A DNA stretch of 19,819 bases from TMED27 sp045106175. Lineage in GTDB: Bacteria > Pseudomonadota > Alphaproteobacteria > Micavibrionales > Micavibrionaceae. The position numbers and the translations under genes were made by a program. The stretch is taken from positions 1 through 19,819 of the forward strand of contig JBGCEF010000049.1 of NCBI GenBank assembly GCA_045106175.1, written 5' to 3'. The notes beneath the pieces were generated by a model that saw only the letters and a list, made by a program, of their open reading frames with translations, was not told where the DNA came from and ran no database searches. This document shows, piece after piece, positions 1 to 7,344 of this stretch (the stretch's first letter is position 1; every line of letters begins with the position of its first letter).

Positions 1-68
1 CAATAAAAGTCCATGGAAAAATCCAAATCCTCTACACGAACCATCGTGTGCAAATATTCCAAACTCAT
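1..68 (-). CDS. gloA: Glyoxalase I (lactoylglutathione lyase), N-terminal fragment
   Basis: This is the start of a minus-strand gene cut off by the left edge of the window. From the ATG at 66-68 the reading frame gives MSLEYLHTMVRVEDLDFSMD and then Phe-Tyr. This matches the N-terminus of glyoxalase I, in which the His of the LHTM segment is a metal ligand and the first strand is followed by D-L-x-x-S-x-D-F-Y. A strong ribosome binding site (AAGGAGAAGG) precedes the ATG. Glyoxalase I isomerises the methylglyoxal-glutathione hemithioacetal to S-lactoylglutathione in the cytoplasm. Only 22 codons are visible, so another vicinal-oxygen-chelate protein is possible, but the LHTM start is characteristic. 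The gene is divergent from the channel gene at 115, with 46 bases between the two start codons. Confidence 0.82.
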   Translation of the reverse strand, partial: MSLEYLHTMVRVEDLDFSMDFY

Positions 69-114
69 TCACCTTCTCCTTTTCAAAAGCAATCAATCTG
101 ATTAAGCTCAAATT

Positions 115-1407
115 ATGTTAGATGATATAAATATAGAAAAATACTGGCAAAAGACACTTGAATGGTGTGAGGGCATGTTTTGGACAACTAACACGCTCTA
201 TCAGGGTATTGTCATTCTTGCTGCCTTTTTTGTAGCCGCCATCATATATCCCGCTGCGCGCGCAAAACTGGATGTGTTCCTGAATAAAACAAATTTCCCA
301 GCCGCCGTTGACAATACAATCAGCAACCTACGCCGATTAATATTCCCAATCATTGCCCTAACAATGACAGTGATCGGTGCAAAAATCGTAAGCATCGAAA
401 GCATCGGCGTCGACACAACCTTGTTAGAAATAGTCACAAAACTTCTCTTTGCATGGATCGTTATCCGCATCGTTGTACAATTTATCGGCAACGCCGCCAT
501 GCGCAGCTTCTTCGCATTCGTAACATGGAGTATTGCCGCACTATCTATCTTCGGTGTGCTCGAACAAACCATGGAAACGTTGAACGGTATCGGGTTTGCC
601 ATTGGCGACAGCAAGATCACAATGCTCGCAGTGATCAATTCGATCTTACTCATCGTCGCATTACTTTATTTCGCCCTTTTTGGCTCAAGCTTTGCCGAAC
701 GTAAAATCAAAAACGTCAAATCTCTGACACGTACATCACAAGTCCTAATCAGCAAAGTCGTGCGTGTCGCCCTGATTGTCTTCGCGCTTCTTATTGGCGT
801 AACAAGCGCCGGTATAGATCTCTCGCTCTTTGCCGTCTTCGGTGGCGCAATCGGTTTAGGGATTGGTTTTGGCCTTCAAAAAGGGATCTCCAATCTTTTC
901 TCCGGCATGCTTCTCTTGATGGATAGATCAATTAAGCCAGGCGATGTCATTGAAATCCCTGATATTGGGACATTCGGCTGGGTTAATAATATGGCTGCAC
1001 GCTATACTGAAATTGTTACTCGTGACAATAAATCCTTCCTTATTCCAAACGAAGATTTCATAACCCAACGCGTCGTCAACTGGAGCCATGGAAACTCCCT
1101 CATTCGGCTTCAAGTCTCATTTGGGGTTCATTACAAATCTGACCCACATGTGGTTAAAGACATTGCAGAAAAAGCAACAAAAGAGGCCCATGAACGCATT
1201 GCTCAAAATCCCTCTCCTGTCTGTCACATGACAGAATTCGGGGATAGCTCATTAAATTTCAGCCTAAGGTTTTGGATCAAAGACGCCGAACAAGGCGTTA
1301 CAAACATCAAAGGCCAAGTCATGCTCGCCCTTTGGGATACATTTAAAGAAAATGACATCGAAATCCCCTACCCTCACAGAGAAGTTTACATCCACGAAGG
1401 CAATTAA
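115..1407 (+). CDS. MscS-family mechanosensitive ion channel
   Basis: A 430-residue inner membrane protein of the small-conductance mechanosensitive channel family, which opens under membrane tension to release solutes during hypo-osmotic shock. Hydrophobic segments lie near residues 29-45, 74-93, 106-125, 131-148, 168-188 and 212-230. The Gly/Ala-rich pore helix follows at about 236-256 (GGAIGLGIGFGLQKG). After it comes the typical beta domain (M-D-R-S-I-K-P-G-D-V-I-E-I, about 269-281), then the mixed alpha/beta cytoplasmic domain. It is longer than E. coli MscS (286 residues) because of extra N-terminal helices, as in YbdG/YnaI-like members. The start is the first ATG, and no clear Shine-Dalgarno sequence precedes it. 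It is the first gene of a plus-strand run of four. The family is clear; the exact subtype is not. Confidence 0.93.
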   Translation: MLDDINIEKYWQKTLEWCEGMFWTTNTLYQGIVILAAFFVAAIIYPAARAKLDVFLNKTNFPAAVDNTISNLRRLIFPIIALTMTVIGAKIVSIESIGVDTTLLEIVTKLLFAWIVIRIVVQFIGNAAMRSFFAFVTWSIAALSIFGVLEQTMETLNGIGFAIGDSKITMLAVINSILLIVALLYFALFGSSFAERKIKNVKSLTRTSQVLISKVVRVALIVFALLIGVTSAGIDLSLFAVFGGAIGLGIGFGLQKGISNLFSGMLLLMDRSIKPGDVIEIPDIGTFGWVNNMAARYTEIVTRDNKSFLIPNEDFITQRVVNWSHGNSLIRLQVSFGVHYKSDPHVVKDIAEKATKEAHERIAQNPSPVCHMTEFGDSSLNFSLRFWIKDAEQGVTNIKGQVMLALWDTFKENDIEIPYPHREVYIHEGN

Positions 1408-1463
1408 ACCTCCTCTATCAATATTTCAATGACAACCATCAAAAACTAGACGAAACAAACACT

Positions 1464-1802
1464 GTGTCCAAAAGAATAGAAGCATTCAAATCAAAAGCAG
1501 CAGCCAAAAAAGTACATTTATACGGAGCAAACAACAAAAAGTTAAGACAAGCATTAACCGCACTAGCAGATGAGCTACAAACCGTTACAGGTCGTCAGTC
1601 AATTTCACTTTCAATGCTTAACGACGCTTATGTAGCCATAAAACAACAAAACAAATTTGATGAAGATATATTAGCAACAGCAATGTTTCACCTCGGCAGC
1701 ATCATAGAGGAACCTCTAGACATTCCAAAAGATAGTTTTAGAGAAAACGATGATGAACCAAACGCCCCAGATATCGCAGGACTTGATCAATTCAGGCTTT
1801 AG
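1464..1802 (+). CDS. Small protein of unknown function
   Basis: A 112-residue protein that I do not recognise. It starts at a GTG; no ATG is usable, because the nearest upstream ATG runs into a stop almost at once. It has a basic N-terminus (SKRIEAFKSKAAAKKVHLYG), a probably helical middle, and an acidic, Asp/Pro-containing C-terminus (residues 90-107). There is no signal peptide, membrane segment or cysteine pair. It sits 56 bases after the channel gene and 15 bases before trhO, so it is probably co-transcribed with both. The reading frame is very A-rich, more so than its neighbours. A small soluble, possibly nucleic-acid-binding protein is all that can be suggested from the basic head. Confidence 0.6.
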   Translation: MSKRIEAFKSKAAAKKVHLYGANNKKLRQALTALADELQTVTGRQSISLSMLNDAYVAIKQQNKFDEDILATAMFHLGSIIEEPLDIPKDSFRENDDEPNAPDIAGLDQFRL

Positions 1803-1817
1803 CCTTATAAAAACAAA

Positions 1818-2720
1818 ATGAATTTTAAAGTTGCTGCCTTATACAAATTTTTACCCATCGAAGACATCGATACGCTTCGATCTAAAATCTATGCTTTTAC
1901 GGATGAAAACGTACCATCCATCTGCGGCACACTTCTGATTGCACCCGAAGGGATTAATGGCACAATCGCAGCCCACCCCAGTGATATGGAGGTAATGGTC
2001 AAATTTCTCGATAAAACACTTGGCGTCAAGGAAGGCTCCAAAGCATGTGAATTCAAATACTCTCACGCTACAAAACAACCCTTTAACCGTTTCAAAGTAC
2101 GCAAGAAAAAAGAACTGATCACTTTGCGCAAACCCGAAGCCAACCCGCACGAAAAAGTGGGTGAATATGTTGAACCAAAGGATTGGAACAACCTGATTAA
2201 CGATCCGGACGTAATCGTTTTAGATACCCGCAACGATTATGAGACGAAAGTCGGTTTATTCGATGGCGCCGTCGACCCCGATACAAAAATCTTCACCGAA
2301 CTTCCCGAATGGATCGAAGATAACCTTGATCCAGCCAAAGACAAGAAAATTGCCATGTACTGTACCGGTGGCATTCGCTGCGAAAAAGCCTCAAGCTACA
2401 TGCTTGCCCATGGTTTTGAAAATGTCTATCACCTCAAAGGCGGCATTCTTCAGTATCTAGAAGAAGTGCCTGAAAAAGACAGCAAATGGAAAGGCGATTG
2501 TTTCGTCTTTGATCAACGTGTCGCAGTCGGACACAGCCTAAAAGAATCCGAGTGGAAAGTATGTCACGCCTGCCGCGAACCCTTAAGCGCAGATGACATA
2601 AAGCGCAAAGAATTCGAATATGGCATATCCTGCCACCACTGCATCGATACCCTCACCCCCGAACGCGAACGCGGCCTAAGATCAAGACAAAAACACTACG
2701 CCGAACGCTACGCAGATTAA
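1818..2720 (+). CDS. trhO: tRNA uridine(34) hydroxylase TrhO (YceA), rhodanese family
   Basis: A 300-residue cytoplasmic protein matching TrhO/YceA. In enterobacteria this enzyme uses oxygen to make 5-hydroxyuridine at the wobble position of certain tRNAs. The N-terminal ferredoxin-like domain (about 1-95) has the family signature E-G-I-N-G-T-I at 44-50. The rhodanese domain (about 123-219) carries the active-site loop Y-C-T-G-G-I-R-C-E-K with the catalytic cysteine at 182. The C-terminus holds two Cys-x-x-Cys pairs (249/252 and 272/275), which suggest metal binding. Length and domain order are normal. The ATG at 1818 gives the canonical N-terminus. It lies 15 bases after the small gene and 14 bases before the GST-like gene, consistent with an operon. 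Confidence 0.93.
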   Translation: MNFKVAALYKFLPIEDIDTLRSKIYAFTDENVPSICGTLLIAPEGINGTIAAHPSDMEVMVKFLDKTLGVKEGSKACEFKYSHATKQPFNRFKVRKKKELITLRKPEANPHEKVGEYVEPKDWNNLINDPDVIVLDTRNDYETKVGLFDGAVDPDTKIFTELPEWIEDNLDPAKDKKIAMYCTGGIRCEKASSYMLAHGFENVYHLKGGILQYLEEVPEKDSKWKGDCFVFDQRVAVGHSLKESEWKVCHACREPLSADDIKRKEFEYGISCHHCIDTLTPERERGLRSRQKHYAERYAD

Positions 2721-2734
2721 AATCAAAGATCCAA

Positions 2735-3376
2735 ATGGATAATTTACCAATTCTATACAGCTTCCGCCGATGCCCTTATGCCATGCGCGCAAGATTAGCC
2801 CTTAAAATCTCCAATATCAAAGTCGAATTACGAGAGATCGTCTTACGCGACAAACCTGCCCATATGTTACAAATATCGCCCAAAGCAACCGTTCCTGTCT
2901 TACAACTTATCGATAAAACTGTAATCGATGAAAGCTTAGATATCATGATATACGCACTAGGCCGCCAAGATCCCGATGAATGGATTTGCGATAATGAAAC
3001 CGAAACGAACGCAATCATTAAAAGAAATGACACTGATTTTAAATACGCACTAGACCGTTATAAATATCCCGATCGCTACCTCGATGAAGATTGCTCTGAC
3101 ATGTTTGATCGTGGTGCCGAAATCCTAAAAGACCTCAACACAAAAATTGAACGTAACGGTGCATTAATAAACGATTACAGTACATTAGCAGATTATGCGA
3201 TTTTCCCATTCATTAGACAATTCGCAAACACAGATCGCCCGCGTTTTCATGGTCTAAAACTCATCGCATTGGAAACATGGCTAAATAATCACCTTGAAAG
3301 CGATCTATTCAATGGCATCATGGAAAAATATGACCCATGGGATGAAAACACCGCCCCAACCATATTCGGAAATTAA
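2735..3376 (+). CDS. Glutathione S-transferase-like protein
   Basis: A 213-residue soluble protein with a thioredoxin-fold N-terminus and an all-helical C-terminal half, as in glutathione S-transferases. The active-site segment is R-R-C-P-Y-A-M-R at 11-18, so Cys13 is the likely catalytic residue, as in the omega/beta-like and stringent-starvation-like branches. V-P at 53-54 is the conserved cis-proline site and D-E-S at 65-67 contacts the glutathione gamma-glutamyl group. The substrate cannot be inferred. Thiol transfer or deglutathionylation is the family expectation for CPYA enzymes. It follows trhO by 14 bases. Its stop codon overlaps the stop of the converging anti-sigma gene in the four bases TTAA (3373-3376). 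Confidence 0.88.
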   Translation: MDNLPILYSFRRCPYAMRARLALKISNIKVELREIVLRDKPAHMLQISPKATVPVLQLIDKTVIDESLDIMIYALGRQDPDEWICDNETETNAIIKRNDTDFKYALDRYKYPDRYLDEDCSDMFDRGAEILKDLNTKIERNGALINDYSTLADYAIFPFIRQFANTDRPRFHGLKLIALETWLNNHLESDLFNGIMEKYDPWDENTAPTIFGN

Positions 3377-3705
3377 AGCAAATCTTCCGCACCCATCAAA
3401 TCATCAACATAAAACGCTAATGATACATCACTTGGCTCCTGATAACTTGTCTCTGTGACGATAATTCCCTGACTAAACAAGCCAAGACCGATTGCTAAAA
3501 ACAAAAACACACCAAGCGCAAAGGCGGGCTGAGGGCTCATAACATTTGGCATCAAATCTTTGAACCAATCAAAACGACCCAGTTTAGGTAATTTACTATT
3601 TTGCGGCATAACCTTCGCTGCCTCAATAATCCTATGGGACAGATTACTCGGTACATCCGGTACATCCCTTAAATTTAAAAACTCATCAAAATCTCGGCTA
3701 TCCAT
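3373..3705 (-). CDS. Probable anti-sigma factor, single-pass membrane protein
   Basis: A 110-residue protein encoded immediately after the ECF sigma factor and overlapping it by 8 bases. A strong ribosome binding site (AGGGAGG) sits inside the sigma gene, 7 bases before the ATG. About 60 cytoplasmic residues come first, including D-V-P-x-x-L-S-H-R-I-I-E-A-A, which resembles the short helical segment of anti-sigma factors. One membrane helix follows at about 61-77, then a short external tail of about 33 residues. No His-x3-Cys-x2-Cys zinc motif is present, so it is not a ZAS-type anti-sigma. The anti-sigma role is inferred from topology and position; no sequence signature proves it. It is short for the class. 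Its stop overlaps that of the converging GST-like gene. Confidence 0.72.
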   Translation of the reverse strand: MDSRDFDEFLNLRDVPDVPSNLSHRIIEAAKVMPQNSKLPKLGRFDWFKDLMPNVMSPQPAFALGVFLFLAIGLGLFSQGIIVTETSYQEPSDVSLAFYVDDLMGAEDLL

Positions 3706-4273
3706 AGCTAATCCTCCCTTCTTCTTGTTTTGCGAACCGCTCTTTTAAAGTGCGCTTCGCACGCATCAATAATGACTCCAATGCCTTAACACCAACGCCT
3801 AGCATCTCTGCAGCTTCTTTGTTACTTAAACCTTCATAAAAACAAAGATTCAAAGCCATCTTCTGACGCTCTGGTAAATCCTGTATAGCATCTTCCAAAG
3901 CCGTTTTTTCTTGGTTTAAAGCCATCGCTTCATCCGCCAAGTCGGCTTGGTCTGCCATAAAATCAATCACTTCAGCATTAGCCTGCGGCTTTTTCTTACG
4001 CATGGCGTCAATACCAACATTCGTAACCACGCGATAAAACCAGGTAGTAAATTTCACACCTTTAGAAGCATCAAACGTTTCCGGCTTTCGCCATAATTTC
4101 AAAAACGCATCTTGAACAATATCTTCCGCCTCATCAGGATTACCACAAACACGATACGCCGCGGCAAAAAACATCTTCGTATGACGCTCAACCAAAATAG
4201 CAAAAGCCTGATGGTCTCCAGTACATACCAAAGCCACCAAACTTTCATCATTTTTCGAACTAAGATCAACCAT
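3698..4273 (-). CDS. ECF-type RNA polymerase sigma factor
   Basis: A 191-residue ECF (group 4) sigma factor, which directs RNA polymerase to a small stress regulon. Region 2 runs from about residue 15 to 90 and includes D-E-A-E-D-I-V-Q-D-A-F-L-K-L-W, the core-binding region 2.2, followed by the F-T-T-W-F-Y-R-V-V-T-N region used for promoter melting. Region 4 (about 130-180) has L-P-E-R-Q-K and a helix-turn-helix around L-S-N-K-E-A-A-E-M-L-G-V. Starts are adjacent: TTG at 4276 and ATG at 4273. I chose ATG; AGAGAAAG upstream could serve either. The gene begins 17 bases after the EF-hand gene ends and overlaps the downstream anti-sigma gene, so the three are probably co-transcribed and translationally coupled. 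Confidence 0.94.
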   Translation of the reverse strand: MVDLSSKNDESLVALVCTGDHQAFAILVERHTKMFFAAAYRVCGNPDEAEDIVQDAFLKLWRKPETFDASKGVKFTTWFYRVVTNVGIDAMRKKKPQANAEVIDFMADQADLADEAMALNQEKTALEDAIQDLPERQKMALNLCFYEGLSNKEAAEMLGVGVKALESLLMRAKRTLKERFAKQEEGRISYG

Positions 4274-4290
4274 CAAATGGCAAACTTTCT

Positions 4291-4590
4291 CTATTCAGCC
4301 GCATCGCGCTTTGCTTTGCGCTCTTTCATACGTTCTTTCATCTCCGCACGGCGTTTTTCATGCCCCGCTTTGGCTTCCTCTTTAGAGATTGTTCCATCAC
4401 TATTTGAATCCATCTTTGAAAAACGCTCACTGGCATGATCCAAAAATTCATCTTTTGAAATCACACCATCACCATTGGTGTCATGCTTTTCAAATTTTTT
4501 ACCTTTGCCACCTTCGCCATGGCCATCTGCCAAAACAGGTGTTGCACCAAACGCAAAAATAGCCGCCGCTAACATTAAGATCTTTTTCAT
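4291..4590 (-). CDS. Secreted EF-hand calcium-binding protein
   Basis: A 99-residue protein with an N-terminal signal peptide (MKKILMLAAAIFAFGATPVLA, predicted cleavage after A21) and two canonical EF-hand loops. Loop 1 is D-T-N-G-D-G-V-I-S-K-D-E (37-48) and loop 2 is D-S-N-S-D-G-T-I-S-K-E-E (61-72). Both keep the calcium-coordinating residues at positions 1, 3, 5 and 12. The C-terminal 25 residues form a strongly charged Lys/Arg/Glu helix. It should bind calcium in the periplasm. AAGGAA lies upstream of the ATG as a ribosome binding site. It is the first gene of the sigma/anti-sigma operon, which suggests that it is either the sensor ligand for the anti-sigma factor or the first target of the sigma factor; both are inference. 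Confidence 0.9.
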   Translation of the reverse strand: MKKILMLAAAIFAFGATPVLADGHGEGGKGKKFEKHDTNGDGVISKDEFLDHASERFSKMDSNSDGTISKEEAKAGHEKRRAEMKERMKERKAKRDAAE

Positions 4591-4702
4591 TTAAAATTCC
4601 TTTCTCTCTCAAATATTGTGTAAGACCGTTATATCAAATCTTACATACATCCTGATACGCTGCGTATAGGAATACCCTTCGCTTTAAAGAAGAAAGTTTA
4701 AT
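4591..4702 (-). promoter_or_regulatory. Upstream region of the EF-hand/sigma operon with two inverted repeats
   Basis: This 112-base gap separates the lipoprotein gene from the EF-hand gene. It holds a perfect 7-base inverted repeat, TGTAAGA (4619-4625) and TCTTACA (4639-4645), with a 13-base spacer. It also holds a perfect 6-base one, ATACGC-T-GCGTAT (4655-4667). Centres of the two repeats lie about 29 bases apart. They lie 29-77 bases upstream of the EF-hand start, where a promoter and operators are expected. I could not assign convincing -35/-10 boxes or an ECF promoter. Confidence 0.4.
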
Positions 4703-5518
4703 TTATTGAGAGACAAGGTCAAGCACAATGCGGTTTCCACGACCTTCGGCTGGCTTAAATGCTTTTTGGTAAGCTATCCTTGATGACGCGCCCAACACAA
4801 ACTCAACACTCGATCCATGCGTGTTATCTTCCGCCTTATAAGCACGCACAAGGCCGCCTCCATTTACATTGACAGCATCATTAACAGCCCACGAAACAGA
4901 AGGAAGTTTAACAGATAAAATCTTATTATCCTCTTTGAGAGATGTCTGAAAACGCGCAACATCACTTAAATCAATCACAATACGTGTTTTACCAGGATGC
5001 TGACCGATGCGAACATCTGTAACAAATATATCCAACCCAGAGTTTTCAGAAATAATAACTTTTTCAGCTTTGGCGGAGTCACCTGTTTTAAGGCGCTCAG
5101 AATCATCTATAGAATTTTGATGCGACTTATATTTAGCCAAAATCCGTTCAACATAACTTTTCGCGCTTTCGTCCTTATCAAGCGGGTCAGACTCAATACG
5201 AAGCGTTCTTACATCTTGTGTATCTGATAAAATCTCATTACGACGCATTTCTTCTTCGCGTTCATAATCTTCAACAGTTTTGGAAAATTTATTCTTACGA
5301 TTAACTTTCTTCGGATCAACGTCTTTTCGCGCCAACATATGCTGCTCTAATGGAGAGATATCATCGTCGCTTTTAGACTTAGACGCTTCAACAGAAGCAG
5401 AAGAGCTAGTCTCAACACCACCATCGTCCATAAGCGTACTGATCTGACAGCCACTTAGAACAAATAAACTGGTAACAAAAACAAAATATGCCGGACGAAC
5501 AGACAATAACTGAAACAT
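4703..5518 (-). CDS. AMIN-domain outer-membrane lipoprotein
   Basis: A 271-residue lipoprotein. The signal peptide ends in a lipobox, L-S-G-C, with the lipidated cysteine at 24. The next residue is Gln, so outer-membrane sorting is expected. A low-complexity, charged, probably disordered linker follows (about 30-160, rich in Ser, Asp, Glu and Lys). The C-terminal domain (about 162-269) resembles the AMIN domain: F-V-T-D-V-R-I-G, then T-R-I-V-I-D-L-S and a final R-I-V-L-D-L-V. AMIN domains bind peptidoglycan or envelope complexes in amidases and secretins. Here it stands alone with no catalytic domain, so a periplasmic anchoring or targeting role is likely. AAGG lies 8 bases before the ATG. 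Its nearest neighbour downstream is the EF-hand operon; upstream it is divergent from a membrane protein gene. Confidence 0.78.
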   Translation of the reverse strand: MFQLLSVRPAYFVFVTSLFVLSGCQISTLMDDGGVETSSSASVEASKSKSDDDISPLEQHMLARKDVDPKKVNRKNKFSKTVEDYEREEEMRRNEILSDTQDVRTLRIESDPLDKDESAKSYVERILAKYKSHQNSIDDSERLKTGDSAKAEKVIISENSGLDIFVTDVRIGQHPGKTRIVIDLSDVARFQTSLKEDNKILSVKLPSVSWAVNDAVNVNGGGLVRAYKAEDNTHGSSVEFVLGASSRIAYQKAFKPAEGRGNRIVLDLVSQ

Positions 5519-5681
5519 ACCCTAAACCTTGATAAAAATTCAATTCGACAAAAGAGCGCAAGCGAACGCTCACACAATTATAATAACGCATTTTCATCAT
5601 TATGAACAAGCCCCAATAAAATCGCAAAAAAATACACTCGCCTTAAACAAAAATTAACTCTTTTTGAAAAGAATAGGGGGT
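5519..5681. promoter_or_regulatory. Divergent promoter region with a CtrA-like box
   Basis: This 163-base AT-rich gap separates two divergent genes, the AMIN lipoprotein (minus) and a membrane protein (plus). At 5643-5657 it reads TTAA, seven bases, then TTAAC. This fits the alphaproteobacterial CtrA consensus TTAA-N7-TTAA exactly and lies 25 bases before the plus-strand ATG. The match is short enough to arise by chance. Nothing else in the gap is convincing; a 5-base inverted repeat at 5554-5571 is weak. Confidence 0.35.
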
Positions 5682-6278
5682 ATGAATAAAACAAAACACA
5701 CATGGAAAAATAACGCTTTAGCAGCATTGGAAACAGCTTTGTTCATAAGCAAAGGCCCAACACGGTTTTCATCTGATACAAAAAGCCTGAAACGCTCTTT
5801 CATTATCCCTCTTTTACTACTTCCCATTACACTGATAACCGTCATCACTGCGCATCCACATGGGGAATTAGCAAACGGCGCAACCCAAATCCTAATGGCA
5901 ATTTACACACTCCGTTTATTTGTTTATTACGCTGTCTTCTTAGGGTTTGTATATTGGATTGCAAAAAAACTAGACAGAGACGATGCCTTTAAACGCTTCG
6001 CAACGGCCAATAATTGGCTCTCTCTCCCCGCAACAATCGCAATACTGCCTTTGCTACTCTTATTTTTAAACGGATCAAACACATGGGCAGACATATATCC
6101 AATGATGGTCATCATAACGTTATATGCATATGCCTACACCGCTTTTATGGCGAGCTATGTCTTAAGAATACCAGTTGAAATGGCTGGGTTTATTGCTATT
6201 TCCGGAATGGCAATCCATCAAACGTCACTTAGCATGATAAAAACAATAGCCGTACAAACACTCAATTTTATGTCTTAA
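5682..6278 (+). CDS. Multi-pass membrane protein, possibly YIP1-like
   Basis: A 198-residue integral membrane protein with about five hydrophobic helices: around residues 46-64 (P-L-L-L-L-P-I-T-L-I-T-V-I-T), 78-97, 115-132, 138-158 and 165-185. The N-terminal 45 residues are cytoplasmic-like and basic. Size, helix spacing and overall look recall the YIP1-like family, but no diagnostic motif confirms this, and I assign no function. The start is uncertain. A TTG at 5664 opens the frame, but the ATG at 5682 is more natural, although its GGGGG tract sits only one base upstream, unusually close. The gene is divergent from the AMIN lipoprotein, and its 3' end overlaps the converging wecA-like gene by 11 bases. 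Confidence 0.72.
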   Translation: MNKTKHTWKNNALAALETALFISKGPTRFSSDTKSLKRSFIIPLLLLPITLITVITAHPHGELANGATQILMAIYTLRLFVYYAVFLGFVYWIAKKLDRDDAFKRFATANNWLSLPATIAILPLLLLFLNGSNTWADIYPMMVIITLYAYAYTAFMASYVLRIPVEMAGFIAISGMAIHQTSLSMIKTIAVQTLNFMS

Positions 6279-7335
6279 CAAGACGGCTGATAACCCCGAT
6301 ATAACGATCCGGCACAGCTGAATACCAAATGTGCCAAAGCAATAAAATCATCCAGCTTATTGTAATAATGGCCGGCGAAACGCCAAGAGACATACCAAAA
6401 ACGCCAACCGCGCCTGTTACAAACGCAAGCGCCAATATCGTCGCAGTAGCCCAACCATCAGGCACGCCTGCATTCACAAAATGATGATGAAAATGTCCAC
6501 GGTCAGGGGAAAATGGGTGCCTACCATTCCTAACACGGCGATAAAATTGCGCGCATGTATCCATAATTGGAATAGCTAAAACCCAGGCAACCCCGATAGG
6601 CTCAACCGCTGGATTCATATAATCCTTACCCGCATGAAGCGCAAACCACGCAAGGCAAACACCCAAACAAAGACTACCCGCATCCCCTAAAAACAAAGAT
6701 GCCTTAGCCCGAAACGGCGTACGCATATTAAACACTAAAAAGCCGACCATGCATGACACCAATAAACCAACCATTAAAAATTCAGCCTGATATCCACCAT
6801 GATAAAACCCAAGCCCCAACCATGACATCGCAACGGCGCAATACCCAGCCGAAAGCCCGTCCAAACCATCCATCAGATTAACTGCATTAATCAACAAAAC
6901 AACCGCCGCAAAAGAGAACGGCAGACTCATGATATCAAGCCCCATATGGCCAAGACCAAACAAATCCCCAAGCTGAAAAACCTGCGCTCCACCCGGTAAA
7001 ATAATCAATGCCGCCGCGCAAAATTGCACAAAGAATTTCACCATAGAATGCAGGTGAATTTTATCATCAACCGCACCCGTAACCAAAAGCATGAAAATCG
7101 CCCCATATAACGGCCAATAGTCAGAAATTGAATATCCAGCAGCAATCGCTACACCAATAAAAACAGGAAAAATAATTAAACCACCAATAAGCGGAATTTG
7201 CCCTTCATGCTGCTTACGCCCATCGGGACCATCCGGCGCATCAACAAGCTTTAAAATCGGGGCAAACTTGATCGCAAGCGGTATCAAAACGACAACACAT
7301 ACGAAAGCAATCAATGAAAACACTATAAAATTCAT
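6268..7335 (-). CDS. wecA: WecA-like undecaprenyl-phosphate GlcNAc-1-phosphate transferase
   Basis: A 355-residue polytopic membrane enzyme of the MraY/WecA (glycosyltransferase 4) family. It transfers a sugar 1-phosphate from a UDP-sugar to undecaprenyl phosphate on the cytoplasmic face, the first step of O-antigen or other surface glycan synthesis. Diagnostic motifs are G-A-V-D-D (88-91 region, magnesium binding), N-L-M-D-G-L-D-G-L (153-161), F-L-G-D-A-G-S (215-221) and the C-terminal basic loop R-G-H-F-H-H-H-F (279-286), which is typical of WecA and differs from MraY. Length is normal. It lies 9 bases downstream of mnmC2, so it is probably transcribed with the tRNA-modification genes. The sugar could be GlcNAc or another N-acetylhexosamine. 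Its stop lies 11 bases inside the converging membrane protein gene. Confidence 0.9.
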   Translation of the reverse strand: MNFIVFSLIAFVCVVVLIPLAIKFAPILKLVDAPDGPDGRKQHEGQIPLIGGLIIFPVFIGVAIAAGYSISDYWPLYGAIFMLLVTGAVDDKIHLHSMVKFFVQFCAAALIILPGGAQVFQLGDLFGLGHMGLDIMSLPFSFAAVVLLINAVNLMDGLDGLSAGYCAVAMSWLGLGFYHGGYQAEFLMVGLLVSCMVGFLVFNMRTPFRAKASLFLGDAGSLCLGVCLAWFALHAGKDYMNPAVEPIGVAWVLAIPIMDTCAQFYRRVRNGRHPFSPDRGHFHHHFVNAGVPDGWATATILALAFVTGAVGVFGMSLGVSPAIITISWMILLLWHIWYSAVPDRYIGVISRLVKT

Positions 7336-7344
7336 GACAAAACA

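Noticed and set aside
201..653. Minus-strand open frame of 150 codons inside the MscS-type gene
   Set aside because: Antisense to a well-supported channel gene; its hydrophobic look mirrors the membrane segments on the other strand.
5554..5571. GAGCG/CGCTC inverted repeat in the lipoprotein upstream region
   Set aside because: Arms of five bases with an eight-base loop are expected by chance, and it is not followed by a T-run.
5412..5627. Minus-strand frame of 71 codons overlapping the start of the lipoprotein gene
   Set aside because: It runs through the lipoprotein's signal peptide in another frame, has atypical composition (many Cys, Tyr, Trp) and no family resemblance; it is a shadow.
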